Assembly: GCF_003173735.1 (NCBI RefSeq)
Contig: NZ_CP029551.1
Span: 437,001-501,000 of the forward strand
Source: Methylobacterium radiodurans
Lineage (GTDB): Bacteria > Pseudomonadota > Alphaproteobacteria > Rhizobiales > Beijerinckiaceae
Length of the DNA stretch: 64,000 nucleotides
Direction: 5' to 3'
This document shows positions 22,889 through 31,794 of the stretch, piece after piece; the stretch's first letter is position 1, and each line of letters starts with the position of its first letter. The position numbers were made by a program, and so were the translations under genes. The notes beneath the pieces are model-generated. The model was given only the letters and a program-made list of their open reading frames with translations. It made no database searches and was not told where the DNA came from.

Positions 22889-23779
22889 ATGAGCGACCGG
22901 CCCCGCACCCCCGCCTTCTACGCGCTCGCGGCTTTCTTCGCCCTGTTCGTCGCCTTCCTGTACGGGCCGACGCTGACCATCCTGGTCCTCAGCTTCCAGG
23001 GCCCGCAGGGCGGCCTGACCTTCCCGATGAACGGAGTCTCGACGCACTGGTTCGGCAAGCTCTGGGCGGGCGGCGGCATCGTCGACATCTGGGGCGCGCT
23101 CTGGCGCTCGCTCCGCCTCGGGCTCGTGGTGATGGTGCTCACCGTGGGGATCGCGTTCTTCGCAGGCCTCGCCTTCCGCAAGCGCTTCGTCGGCGAGGGC
23201 GCGCTGTTCACGGTCGCGGTGGCGAGCCTGATCGTGCCCTCCATCGTCGTGTCGCTCGGCATCGGGCTGGAGTTCCGGCTCCTCGACGACGCGGTGAAGT
23301 GGCTGGCCGCCGAGACCGGCTGGGGCTGGCTGCAGGAGCACGGCACGCTGATGGGTCTCTACACCTCGGCGCTGGGCGCCCACCTCACCTGGACGCTACC
23401 CTTCGGCCTCCTCATCATGTTCGCGGTCTTCAACCGCTTCGACCCGGCCTACGAGGAGGCCGCGCGCGACCTCGGCGCCACCGGGCCCCAGACCCTGCGC
23501 CACGTCGTGGTACCGATCCTCGGGCCCTCGCTCGTCGGCGTCGCGCTCTTCGGCTTCACGCTGTCCTTCGACGAGCTCGCCCGCACCAGCCAAGCCATCG
23601 GCGGCCGCAACACCCTGCCGCTGGAATTGCAGGGCCTGACCACCACCGTGACGACGCCGGAGATCTACGCGCTCGGCACGCTCACCACCGGCCTGTCGCT
23701 CGCGGTGATCGGGGCCGCCCTCGGCGCGAGCCTCTACCTGCAGCGGCGCAGGGCCCGGCGGGGCCTGCGGCTCGGGTGA
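22889..23779 (+). CDS. ABC importer permease subunit 2 (PotC/PotI-like)
   Basis: 296 residues with about six spans. The EAA loop is EEAARDLGATGPQTLRHVVVPILGPSLVG (about residues 190-218). The segment SFDELARTSQAIGG after it is typical of PotC/PotI permeases. It ends the importer operon. The rutR gene starts 107 bases later on the same strand, so one transcript is possible. Confidence 0.9.
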   Translation: MSDRPRTPAFYALAAFFALFVAFLYGPTLTILVLSFQGPQGGLTFPMNGVSTHWFGKLWAGGGIVDIWGALWRSLRLGLVVMVLTVGIAFFAGLAFRKRFVGEGALFTVAVASLIVPSIVVSLGIGLEFRLLDDAVKWLAAETGWGWLQEHGTLMGLYTSALGAHLTWTLPFGLLIMFAVFNRFDPAYEEAARDLGATGPQTLRHVVVPILGPSLVGVALFGFTLSFDELARTSQAIGGRNTLPLELQGLTTTVTTPEIYALGTLTTGLSLAVIGAALGASLYLQRRRARRGLRLG

Positions 23780-23885
23780 GCGGCGGAACCCTCCGCTGCC
23801 CGATCCCCGCTTTGTCGCCGCCCCGCGCGATCGGCTAGGAAGGGCGCGCCGGGCAATCCGCGCAGCGGCTTCGGGGGGCGGCGAC

Positions 23886-24539
23886 GTGGCGATCGACAGG
23901 GCTGGCGAGGCGGCCGCAGGGCCCGGGCGGCGTCGGCGGCGGGACGGCGCCCTGCGGCGCGACGCGGTGCTCGATGCCGGGCTCGCGGTCTTCTCGACTC
24001 TCGGCCTGCACGGGGCGAGCCTCGACCAGATCGCCGAGCGCGCCGGCCTCTCGAAGACCAACCTGCTCTACTACTTCGCCTCGAAGGAGGCGCTCTACCT
24101 CGCCGTGCTGCAACGGGTGCTCACGGTCTGGCTCGATCCGCTCCAGGCGCTCGACGCGGGCAGCGAGCCGGCCGACGCCCTCAAGGCCTATATCCGCGCG
24201 AAGATGACGCTGTCGCGCGACGCGCCGCAGGCATCCCGCCTGTTCTGCCTGGAGATCGTCCAGGGCGCGCCGCTTCTGCGGGCCGAACTCGCGGGCCCCC
24301 TGCGGGCGCTGGTCGATGCCAAGGCGGCCGTGCTCGGCAGCTGGATCGCGCAGGGACGGATCGGGCCCCACGACCCCCGTCACCTGATCTTCTCGATCTG
24401 GGCGATCACCCAGCACTACGCCGATTTCGCCGTGCAGGTGGAGGCGGTGACCGGACGCGACCTGTCCGACCCGGACTTCTTCGAGGCGACCGTCGCGAGC
24501 ACCCAGAGGCTGGTCCTGGCGGGCCTCGGCCTCGCCTGA
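23886..24539 (+). CDS. rutR: TetR-family pyrimidine regulator RutR
   Basis: 217 residues from a GTG start. Close in pattern to E. coli RutR over its length: LDQIAERAGLSKTNLLYYFASKEALY (HTH), SRDAPQASRLFCLEIVQGAPLL, and HLIFSIWAITQHYADFAVQVEAVTG. RutR binds uracil or thymine and then leaves its TTGACCA-nn-TGGTCAA box. It lies directly before rutA on the same strand, with two RutR-like boxes between them, so control of rutABCD by this protein is a strong inference. A basic N-terminal arm GRRRRRDG precedes the HTH. Confidence 0.9.
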   Translation: MAIDRAGEAAAGPGRRRRRDGALRRDAVLDAGLAVFSTLGLHGASLDQIAERAGLSKTNLLYYFASKEALYLAVLQRVLTVWLDPLQALDAGSEPADALKAYIRAKMTLSRDAPQASRLFCLEIVQGAPLLRAELAGPLRALVDAKAAVLGSWIAQGRIGPHDPRHLIFSIWAITQHYADFAVQVEAVTGRDLSDPDFFEATVASTQRLVLAGLGLA

Positions 24540-24635
24540 TTCGCGGCCCGCGCCGCGGCCCGGGGCGTGAGCACGGGATTTTCCGCTCGCCTCCTAGGCA
24601 GGACCGGCCCGCCGCGCGGGCAATCCGCGGAGAGT

Positions 24636-24684
24636 TTGTGCAGATGGTCAAACGTCGCGATTTGAAGTTTGACCATCCGGTCTG
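24636..24684 (+). promoter_or_regulatory. Two RutR-like boxes at the rutA promoter
   Basis: Against the E. coli RutR consensus TTGACCA-nn-TGGTCAA, the first box ttgtgcagatggtcaa (24636-24651) matches 12 of 14 fixed bases and the second ttgaccatccggtctg (24669-24684) matches 11 of 14. Centres are 33 bases apart, about three helical turns. The second box overlaps a possible -35 (ttgacc, 24669-24674), with ctatcg about 18 bases on as a possible -10. The rutA start is 102 bases downstream of the second box. Confidence 0.7.
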
Positions 24685-24785
24685 AAAAGCCACTATCGCG
24701 TAAAGGCAAGTCTTCACGGCAAGCCTACACGGCAAGTCTTCGGACGGCGCCCCGGAACGGGGCGGCACCAGAGCGCGAGGCGACC

Positions 24786-25891
<1,106 letters not shown>

Positions 25892-25895
<4 letters not shown>

Positions 25896-26644
25896 TGGAG
25901 GCTGAGACACCCGCCGGGTACCGCGACGCGCAGGGCCGCTGCGGCGGCGTGGTCCTGCCCGCGCGGCCCGAGCCGGTCGCCCTCGACCCGGCTACCAGCG
26001 CGCTCATCGTCGTCGATATGCAGAACGCCTACGCGAGCGCGGGCGGCTATCTCGATCTCGCCGGCTTCGACGTCTCGCAGACCGGCCCGGTCATCGCGCG
26101 GATCGCCCGGGCCGTCGCGGCCGCCCGGGCGGCGGGGATCCTGGTGATCTGGTTCCAGAACGGCTGGGACCCCGACTATGTCGAGGCCGGGGGCCCGGGC
26201 TCGCCGAACTGGCACAAGTCGAACGCCCTCAAGACCATGCGCCGACGCCCCGAGATGAACCAGCGGCTGCTCGCTCGGGGAAGCTGGGACTACGAACTCG
26301 TCGACGCGCTGCGGCCGGAGCCGGGCGACATCGTCCTGCCCAAGCCCCGCTACAGCGGCTTCTACAACACCCCGCTCGACAGCATGCTCAGGGCGCGCGG
26401 CATCCGCACCCTGATCTTCACCGGCATCGCCACCAACGTCTGCGTGGAATCGACCCTGCGCGACGGCTACCACCGCGAGTATTTCGGCATCGTGCTCGCC
26501 GACGCCACGCATCAGGCCGGGCCGCCGAGCCTGCAGGAGGGCGCGCTCCGCAACATCGAGACGTTCTTCGGCTGGGTCTCCGACGTCGACGCCCTGGCGG
26601 CGGCGCTCGGCCCCGAACGCAGCGACGCGCCCGAACGGGCCTGA
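25892..26644 (+). CDS. rutB: Ureidoacrylate amidohydrolase RutB
   Basis: 250 residues, isochorismatase-like cysteine hydrolase. It hydrolyses the RutA product to 3-aminoacrylate, CO2 and ammonia. The triad can be read: Asp in VVDMQNAY (about residue 42), Lys in [12 protein letters not shown] (about 150), and Cys in [11 protein letters not shown] (about 183). It overlaps rutA by four bases (ATGA), so the two are translationally coupled. Confidence 0.95.
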
Positions 26645-26663
26645 ACAGGGGAATTTCGAGACC

Positions 26664-27056
26664 ATGCCCAAGACCGTCGTGATCCCGCCCGGCACCGGCA
26701 AGCCGCTCGCGCCCTACGTGCCCGGGACCCTCGCCGACGGCGTGCTCTACGTCTCGGGCACCCTGCCGCTCGATGCCGAGGCCAACGTCGTCCATGTGGG
26801 GGACGCGGGCGCGCAGACCCGCCACGTGCTGGAGACGATCAAGGGCGTCGTCGAGGCCGCGGGCGGCACCATGGAGGACGTCACCTTCAATCACATCTTC
26901 CTGAAGGACTGGGCCGACTACGCCGCGATCAACGCGGTCTACGCGGCCTATTTCCCGGGCGAGAAGCCGGCGCGCTACTGCATCCAGTGCGGGCTGGTGA
27001 AGCCGGAGGCGCTCGTCGAGATCGCCTCCGTCGCCCATGTCGGCAAGGCCGCCTGA
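26664..27056 (+). CDS. rutC: 3-aminoacrylate deaminase RutC (RidA family)
   Basis: 130 residues, the family length. RidA/YjgF fold: [21 protein letters not shown] at the start, [17 protein letters not shown] in the middle helix, and [19 protein letters not shown] near the end with the conserved Arg and Glu. It speeds hydrolysis of 3-aminoacrylate to malonic semialdehyde. It follows rutB by 19 bases with an aggggaa ribosome site. Confidence 0.95.
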   Translation: MPKTVVIPPGTGKPLAPYVPGTLADGVLYVSGTLPLDAEANVVHVGDAGAQTRHVLETIKGVVEAAGGTMEDVTFNHIFLKDWADYAAINAVYAAYFPGEKPARYCIQCGLVKPEALVEIASVAHVGKAA

Positions 27057-27060
27057 GCCG

Positions 27061-27843
27061 ATGGCCGCGCCGGTCCATCACGAGATCCACGGCCGGGCGG
27101 AGGGGCGGACAATCCTGCTCTCGCCAGGGCTCGGCGGGTCGGCGGGCTATTTCGCGCCGCAACTGCCGGCGCTCGCCGAGCGCTTCCGCGTCGTCGCCTA
27201 CGACCACCGCGGGACCGGCCGCTCGGCCGGTCCACTGGAGCCCGGCCACGACATCCCGGCAATGGCCGAGGACGTGCGCGCCCTCCTCGACCGGCTCGAC
27301 ATCGGGACGGCCGACATCGTCGGGCACGCTTTGGGCGGGCTGATCGCCCTGCAGCTGGCGCTGACCTGCCCGGAGCGGGTGGGACGCATCGTCGTCATGA
27401 ACGGCTGGGACGCCATGGCCCCGGCGACCCGGCGCTGCTTCGCCGCCCGCAAGGCGCTGCTGACCCGGGCCGGCCCCGAGGCCTTCGTCCGGGCGCAGGC
27501 GATCTTCCTGTATCCGGCCCCCTGGATCTCGGCCCATGCGGAGCGCCTCGGCGCGGACGAGGCGCACGCCCTCGCGCATTTCCCCGGGGACGACACCGTT
27601 CTGGCCCGCATCGCCGCCCTGGAGGCCTTCGACCTGACGGATCGCCTCGGCGCGATCCCCCACGAGACGCTTCTGATGGCCGCGCGCGACGACGTGCTGG
27701 TGCCCTACACGGCCTCGGAGCGGCTCGCCGCGGGCCTGCCGAACGCGCGGCTCGACCTGATGCCCGAGGGCGGCCACGCCCACAGCGTGACGCGGGCCGA
27801 GGCCGTCACGGGCACGCTGCTGAGGTTCCTCGATCGGCCCTGA
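27061..27843 (+). CDS. rutD: RutD, alpha/beta-hydrolase-fold aminoacrylate hydrolase
   Basis: 260 residues from ATG 27061. The nucleophile elbow reads [11 protein letters not shown] (about residue 95) with Ala where a Ser would be catalytic, the same as in E. coli RutD. This supports orthology and a role other than classical esterase chemistry. Other RutD landmarks are [21 protein letters not shown] and FLYPAPWIS. It was proposed to help clear toxic 3-aminoacrylate. It ends the cluster: no rutE, rutF or rutG follows, and the next gene converges after 14 bases. Confidence 0.92.
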   Translation: MAAPVHHEIHGRAEGRTILLSPGLGGSAGYFAPQLPALAERFRVVAYDHRGTGRSAGPLEPGHDIPAMAEDVRALLDRLDIGTADIVGHALGGLIALQLALTCPERVGRIVVMNGWDAMAPATRRCFAARKALLTRAGPEAFVRAQAIFLYPAPWISAHAERLGADEAHALAHFPGDDTVLARIAALEAFDLTDRLGAIPHETLLMAARDDVLVPYTASERLAAGLPNARLDLMPEGGHAHSVTRAEAVTGTLLRFLDRP

Positions 27844-27857
27844 GCAGCGGCGGGGCG

Positions 27858-29072
27858 TCACCCCGTCGCGTACCGGGACAGGTCGGGCTCGGCGGACGGG
27901 CGGCCGAAAAGCCGGGTGGCCGGCCCGCGGATCAGGGGGGCGTTGGCCAAGCGCAGCGCGGCATGGAGCAGGCGGATGCCCGCGGGGCTGCGCGGATGCA
28001 TCAGGCGCGGAACAAGCTTCGGTATGCCGTGCGCCTGCCCGACCATCGGACGCATCGCCCGCGCGTAGGCGGCGAAGGCGTCGGGGAGGCGCTCGGCGCG
28101 CGCCATCTCTTCGGCCAGGACGTAGGCGCCCGTGACGGCGAGCGTCGTGCCGATCCCGGCGAGCGGCGTCGCGCACCAGGCGGCGTCGCCGGTGAGCACG
28201 ATGCTGCCCTTCGACCACCGCTTCATCCGCACCTGGCGCAGCACGTCGAGATAGAAGTCCGCGCTGTCCTCCATCGCGGCCAGCACGCGCGGTGCCTCCC
28301 AGCCCGCATCCCCGAACCGCTGGCGCAGAAAGACCTGCTGCCGGTCGCGATCCCAGTCCTGCTCGCCGCCCGGCGCTCCCCAGAGGGTCAGCATCGCCCG
28401 CGTGGTGCCGTGCCGGTCGGGCCGCAATGACACGCTCCGCCCGCCGGTCGCGTTGTACCAGCGCCACATCCGGTCATCCGTCGAGGTGCGCGGGATCGTG
28501 AAGTACGCGATCGTCAGGTTCATCCAGCGCGGCGCGTTCTCGCCCGGAAAGACCAGATCGCGCGTGGAGGAGCCGACGCCTTCTGCGACGATCACCGCGT
28601 CGTAGCGCTCCGAGCGACCGCTCGCGAACGCGACCTCGGCCAGACCCCCGTCCTCGTCGATGCGCCGCACGCTGTCGCCGAAGCGGTAGGCCGCGCGCTC
28701 GCGCGCCTGCTCGTAGAGGAGCCGCGCCAGGTCTCCGCGCAGGATCTCCATCTCGGCGGTCGGCCCGTCCCGACCGAGTTCCTCGGTGATGGCCCGCACC
28801 GCGACCCGGCCCTGCCCGTCGACCCAGACGGTTCCCAGCTCGCCGGTGCCGTTCGCCAGGGCGGCCCGCTCAAGGCCCATCCGCCGCAGCACCTCGCGCC
28901 CGACGCCGCGCACGTCGACGTTCTGCCCGCCATCGCGGAAGGCGGGCGCCCGCTCGACCACCGTGACGTCGAACCCGTGCCGGCCCAGCCACCAGGCAGC
29001 GGTGTTGGCGGCGACGCTCGCGCCGGTGATCAGGATACGACGAGTCAAAGGGCGCCCCCAGGCGTGCCGCAC
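27858..29072 (-). CDS. FAD-dependent monooxygenase (TetX/PHBH-like)
   Basis: 404 residues. FAD dinucleotide motif ILITGASVAANTAAWWLGRHGFDVTVVER (about 13-41; the usual third glycine is replaced), DG segment near VIVAEGVGSSTR, and the GD motif VLTGDAAWCATPLAGIGTTLA (about 295-315). These are group A flavin hydroxylase features, resembling TetX-like proteins of unknown substrate. The start is ATG 29072; a TTG eight codons in is possible. It converges on rutD with no sign of a pathway link. Confidence 0.85.
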   Translation of the reverse strand: MRHAWGRPLTRRILITGASVAANTAAWWLGRHGFDVTVVERAPAFRDGGQNVDVRGVGREVLRRMGLERAALANGTGELGTVWVDGQGRVAVRAITEELGRDGPTAEMEILRGDLARLLYEQARERAAYRFGDSVRRIDEDGGLAEVAFASGRSERYDAVIVAEGVGSSTRDLVFPGENAPRWMNLTIAYFTIPRTSTDDRMWRWYNATGGRSVSLRPDRHGTTRAMLTLWGAPGGEQDWDRDRQQVFLRQRFGDAGWEAPRVLAAMEDSADFYLDVLRQVRMKRWSKGSIVLTGDAAWCATPLAGIGTTLAVTGAYVLAEEMARAERLPDAFAAYARAMRPMVGQAHGIPKLVPRLMHPRSPAGIRLLHAALRLANAPLIRGPATRLFGRPSAEPDLSRYATG

Positions 29073-29166
29073 GCCCGTAAGAGAGTGTGCGGCGCGCGAT
29101 CGTCGAGGGGGCGGGCGTGGCCTCTCACGCCCGCATCGACTCAGCCCCTGCGCGAGGCGGCGGCCC

Positions 29167-29697
29167 TCAGGCCGGCAGGCAGAGGGCGAGCGTCGCGGGG
29201 CCGGGCGGCGTGCGCGGGCGCGGCATCGCGGCGGCCGGGCACGGCGGCGGGTCGTCGTCGTCGTCCCGGCGGCGCGGGCGCAGGGTCCGGTGCAGCTTCG
29301 AGAAACCGCGCAGCCGCCTACGCGGGGGCTCCCGCCGCGCGGGCGGCGCGGCGGCCGCGCAGTCGAGCCGGGCCAGGGCCGCCAGCACGGCGTCCACCGG
29401 CACCGGCTCGGCCCGGCAGCCGGAGAGGCAGCGCAGGCCGGGCGCGTTCTCCAGGGCGCAGGCGTCCGAGGCCCAGGAGGCCAGGATCGCGCGCTTCTCC
29501 CCCAGGGTCAGCTGCGGGTGCTCCAGAACCTCGCGCGGCTGCCGGAACACGTCGCCGGGCGCCACGAGCGCCTGCCACGCCTCGAAGGAGGCGGGCCGCG
29601 CGCCCTGCGGGTTCATAGGGCCGTGGCTCATGGGGCCGTGGCTCATCGGGCCCTGATGCGGGCCGTCATGCGTGAGGTGCGTCTCCATCGTCGGCAC
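29167..29697 (-). CDS. Conserved hypothetical protein with Cys/Asp-rich tail
   Basis: 176 residues. The N-terminus has a short duplicated GPMSHGPMSHGPM run. The middle (VFRQPREVLEHPQLTLGEKRAILASWASDACALENAPGLR) is a conserved block of rhizobial and methylobacterial hypothetical proteins, often near small heat-shock genes. The tail is basic, then Asp-rich (RRRDDDDDPP), probably disordered. It lies 103 bases downstream of hsp20 on the same strand, which suggests a shared stress role (inference). Confidence 0.7.
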   Translation of the reverse strand: MPTMETHLTHDGPHQGPMSHGPMSHGPMNPQGARPASFEAWQALVAPGDVFRQPREVLEHPQLTLGEKRAILASWASDACALENAPGLRCLSGCRAEPVPVDAVLAALARLDCAAAAPPARREPPRRRLRGFSKLHRTLRPRRRDDDDDPPPCPAAAMPRPRTPPGPATLALCLPA

Positions 29698-29746
29698 GGG
29701 TCATCCTCCCTGATGGTGCGGGTTGGTGCACGAAAAGGGTTCGGGC

Positions 29747-29769
29747 CCCGGGGGCCGCAGGCCCCCGGG
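29747..29769 (-). terminator. Strong hairpin between hsp20 and the downstream gene
   Basis: A 10-bp GC stem (29747-29756 with 29760-29769), loop of three. On the minus strand it is followed, after gcccgaaccc, by tttt. It could end or attenuate the hsp20 transcript before the 176-residue protein gene. Confidence 0.55.
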
Positions 29770-29799
29770 ACTATCTGTTTGTCAGGGGAGCGCCGGGGC

Positions 29800-30336
29800 T
29801 CAGGCGGCCCTGGCGGGCGCCTCGACTTTGCCAGACACCTCGACTTTGCCAGACACCTCGACTTTGTCAGGCGCCTCGACCTGGGCCGGCGCGTTGTCCT
29901 GCCCGAGGGCCGCCTGCGTGCCGCCGATGGCGATGCGGCGGGGCTTCAGAGCCTCCGGCACCTCGCGCTTGAGCTCCACGGTCAGCAGGCCGTGCTCCAG
30001 GCTGGCGCCCGTAACCCGCACGTGGTCGGCGAGACTGAAGGTCTGGCGGAAGGCGCGGGCCGCGATGCCGCGGTGCAGGTAGGCGCGCTCCCCGTCCTTG
30101 TCGGCTTTCTGGCCGGTGACGATGAGCGCGGTGTCGTGCTGCGTCAGCTCGATCTCGTCCCGCGAGAAGCCGGCGACCGCCATGGTGATGCGGTAGGCGT
30201 CGTCGGCGACCTTCTCGATGTCGTAGGGCGGCCACTGGGTCGAGGGTTCGACCCGGGCGGCTTGGTCGAGCATCGAGAACAGGCGGTCGAAGCCGACCGT
30301 GGAACGATAGAGCGGCGCGAAGTCGTAGGTCCTCAT
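29800..30336 (-). CDS. Small heat-shock protein, Hsp20 family
   Basis: 178 residues. An IbpA-type N-terminus, MRTYDFAPLYRSTVGFDRLFSML, leads to an alpha-crystallin domain (about 35-130) with YDIEKVADDAYRITMAVAGFSRDEIEL and the LLTVELKREVPE edge. IAIGG takes the place of the usual IxI tail anchor, and then comes an unusual Lys-Val-Glu repeat tail. It is an ATP-independent holdase. The ATG at 30336 is chosen because aaggagg precedes it; a start at 30402 would translate through the RNA thermometer. Heat control by the ROSE-like leader is likely. Confidence 0.93.
   Translation of the reverse strand: MRTYDFAPLYRSTVGFDRLFSMLDQAARVEPSTQWPPYDIEKVADDAYRITMAVAGFSRDEIELTQHDTALIVTGQKADKDGERAYLHRGIAARAFRQTFSLADHVRVTGASLEHGLLTVELKREVPEALKPRRIAIGGTQAALGQDNAPAQVEAPDKVEVSGKVEVSGKVEAPARAA
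29821..29892. repeat. 18-bp tandem repeat in the 3' end of hsp20
   Basis: Four 18-base units beginning ctcgactttg (two identical at 29821-29856, one with three changes at 29857-29874, one degenerate at 29875-29892) encode repeats of KVEVSG/KVEAPx at the C-terminus. The unit is a multiple of three, so copy changes keep the frame. Confidence 0.85.
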
Positions 30337-30423
30337 GACCACATCCTCCTTGGAGCAACGTGATGACGAGGGCCGCCGGACACCCGGTCCGGCGCCCAAC
30401 ATGCGAGCCCGTTTGGGCCTCGC
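30337..30423 (-). promoter_or_regulatory. ROSE-like RNA thermometer in the hsp20 leader
   Basis: Read on the minus strand, a stem gcgaggccc/gggctcgc (30403-30423), a second stem gccggac-5 nt-gtccggc (30375-30393), and a last imperfect hairpin in which gttgctcc pairs with the aaggagg ribosome site (about 30341-30362). The ttgct opposite the Shine-Dalgarno is the mark of ROSE elements, which melt on heating. They are common before rhizobial small heat-shock genes. The rest of the gap up to 30711 holds the divergent promoters and no gene. Confidence 0.75.
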
Positions 30424-30711
30424 ACGCGCGTAACGCCGGGACGCGGCCTCGGTTCCGGGAGCCTCGAATTTTTCATTGGCTGCGGGCAGATCCGGCCGGA
30501 CCTATCCTTGTCGCGCCCTGCATGGGCGAGGTACCGGCACCCGGCGTCCTCTCAGACTCCGCGACTACGTGCAAAGACAAGCAATCATCCGGATTGAGAC
30601 AATTTAAATTCATCCTGTATTGATACCGTCGCCCTGGACGGCGACAAATGCTTTCTCTATGAGCCCGGTTCGCCGGCGTTCAGGCTCAGCGCCGCGTGGA
30701 GAGACCTGATA

Positions 30712-31131
30712 ATGTTCAACATGTTCAAGTCGCAGGCGTCGCTCGACCTGACACCCCGGAATTGTCTGGCCGCCTCCCTGATCTACTGCATGGCCTCCGA
30801 CGGCGAGATCGACCCCGAGGAGATCGGCCACCTCGTCTCGGTCATGGGCCGCAACGCGACGCGCCAGCAACTCGACGCAGTGCTGCGCTACGCCCGATCC
30901 ACCGAGCCGGCCCGGTTCCTCGCCGAGGCCGCCCCCCGGCTGCGGCCGGAGCAGAAGCTCTGCATCGTGCTGAACATGATCGACAGCGCCATGTCGGACG
31001 GCGAGGCCGAGCCTGGCGAGGAACGGCTGATCATGCAGTTCGCGCAGGCTTTCGGGCTCTCGGAGAGCGAGCTGACGCCGCACTTCCGCACGCTCGTGGT
31101 CAAGAACGACCGCGCCGTCCTGGACCGCTGA
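30712..31131 (+). CDS. TerB-family protein
   Basis: 139 residues, all-helical, with the TerB double acidic repeat: MASDGEIDPEE (about residues 23-33) and AMSDGEAEPGEE (about 97-108), each at the start of a matching helical half. TerB proteins bind metal and associate with membranes; tellurite resistance is one context only. There are no terC/terD genes nearby, so a general stress or metal role is more cautious. No signal peptide. Divergent from hsp20. Confidence 0.8.
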   Translation: MFNMFKSQASLDLTPRNCLAASLIYCMASDGEIDPEEIGHLVSVMGRNATRQQLDAVLRYARSTEPARFLAEAAPRLRPEQKLCIVLNMIDSAMSDGEAEPGEERLIMQFAQAFGLSESELTPHFRTLVVKNDRAVLDR

Positions 31132-31200
31132 CCGGGCCGGCCGCGGGCCAGGCATTTGAAGACGGTTGAGCGCGGCGGGGATCCGCGCTCGCCGGCCCCG

Positions 31201-31274
31201 GCAGGGCTTGGCCGCACCCGGCAGAGCTTGGCCGCACCCGGCAGGGCTTGGCCGCACCCGGCAGGGCTTGGCCG
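31201..31274. repeat. 20-bp tandem repeat between terB and a small gene
   Basis: Three full units beginning gcagggcttg and ending gcacccg (31201-31260; the second has one change) and a partial fourth (31261-31274). It is non-coding, 69 bases after the terB stop. No dyad symmetry is strong enough for a terminator. Confidence 0.85.
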
Positions 31275-31295
31275 GTCGGCAGGCGGCCACGGGCC

Positions 31296-31583
31296 TCAGA
31301 GTCGCAGCGCGACGCGCGCCGTCGACAGGAGCACGGCGTTGGGGCGATGGCCGGTCTCGTCCTCGGCGTAGGCGATCGCGTCCTCCCGGCTCCGGAACAG
31401 GCCGCCGGCACGCCCGTGAAGCTCGATGGCGACCCAGTGGCCCGTCGGATCCTGACCGACGACGAAGCGGGCAGCCTCAGCGGTGGTGGCGCCGCCAGGG
31501 GCCGGGGCGACCTCGGCTTGGACGGCGACTTGGACGGCGACTTGGACGGCGACTTGGACGGCGACTTGGACGGCGAGAGACAT
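31296..31583 (-). CDS. Small protein with VQVA repeat N-terminus
   Basis: 95 residues from ATG 31583; a GTG at 31601 would add six. The N-terminus is a five-fold VAVQ-type repeat made by a 12-base DNA repeat. The folded part, FVVGQDPTGHWVAIELHGRAGGLFRSREDAIAYAEDETGH, has the strand-strand-helix look of small rhizobial DUF2188-like proteins. Function unknown. The repeat resembles an extended beta or amphipathic segment and not a signal peptide. Confidence 0.65.
   Translation of the reverse strand: MSLAVQVAVQVAVQVAVQVAVQAEVAPAPGGATTAEAARFVVGQDPTGHWVAIELHGRAGGLFRSREDAIAYAEDETGHRPNAVLLSTARVALRL
31517..31576. repeat. Five perfect 12-bp tandem repeats inside a small gene
   Basis: The unit cttggacggcga occurs five times without error. 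On the minus strand it reads as repeats of Val-Gln-Val-Ala in the N-terminus of the small protein. Perfect identity suggests recent expansion, and unit length keeps the frame. Confidence 0.9.
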
Positions 31584-31794
31584 CCTGTGTCCTGGTCTCA
31601 CGCGATCCTCTGGGGACCGCGCTCCTGAGCTGGGCCCGGCCGCGTTAGGGTTCGAGCGGGAAGCGGGGCCGATTCCATAAGTGTCCCGTTAGGATTGCGA
31701 TCCGGCTCGATCATCGGCGCGCCCTCGCAAACCGGCCTCCCGGTACCCACCTGGGCCGCACGGCCGGGAGCACCGGCAGCGAGGGGGTGGGCGC

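Noticed and set aside
19594..23779. Naming the importer potABCD (spermidine/putrescine)
   Set aside because: ATPase and permeases fit that family, but the binding protein does not show a readable polyamine pocket and the neighbours point to pyrimidines.
31201..31274. CRISPR array
   Set aside because: Units are contiguous with no spacers and no cas genes are near. The same holds for 51325-51430.
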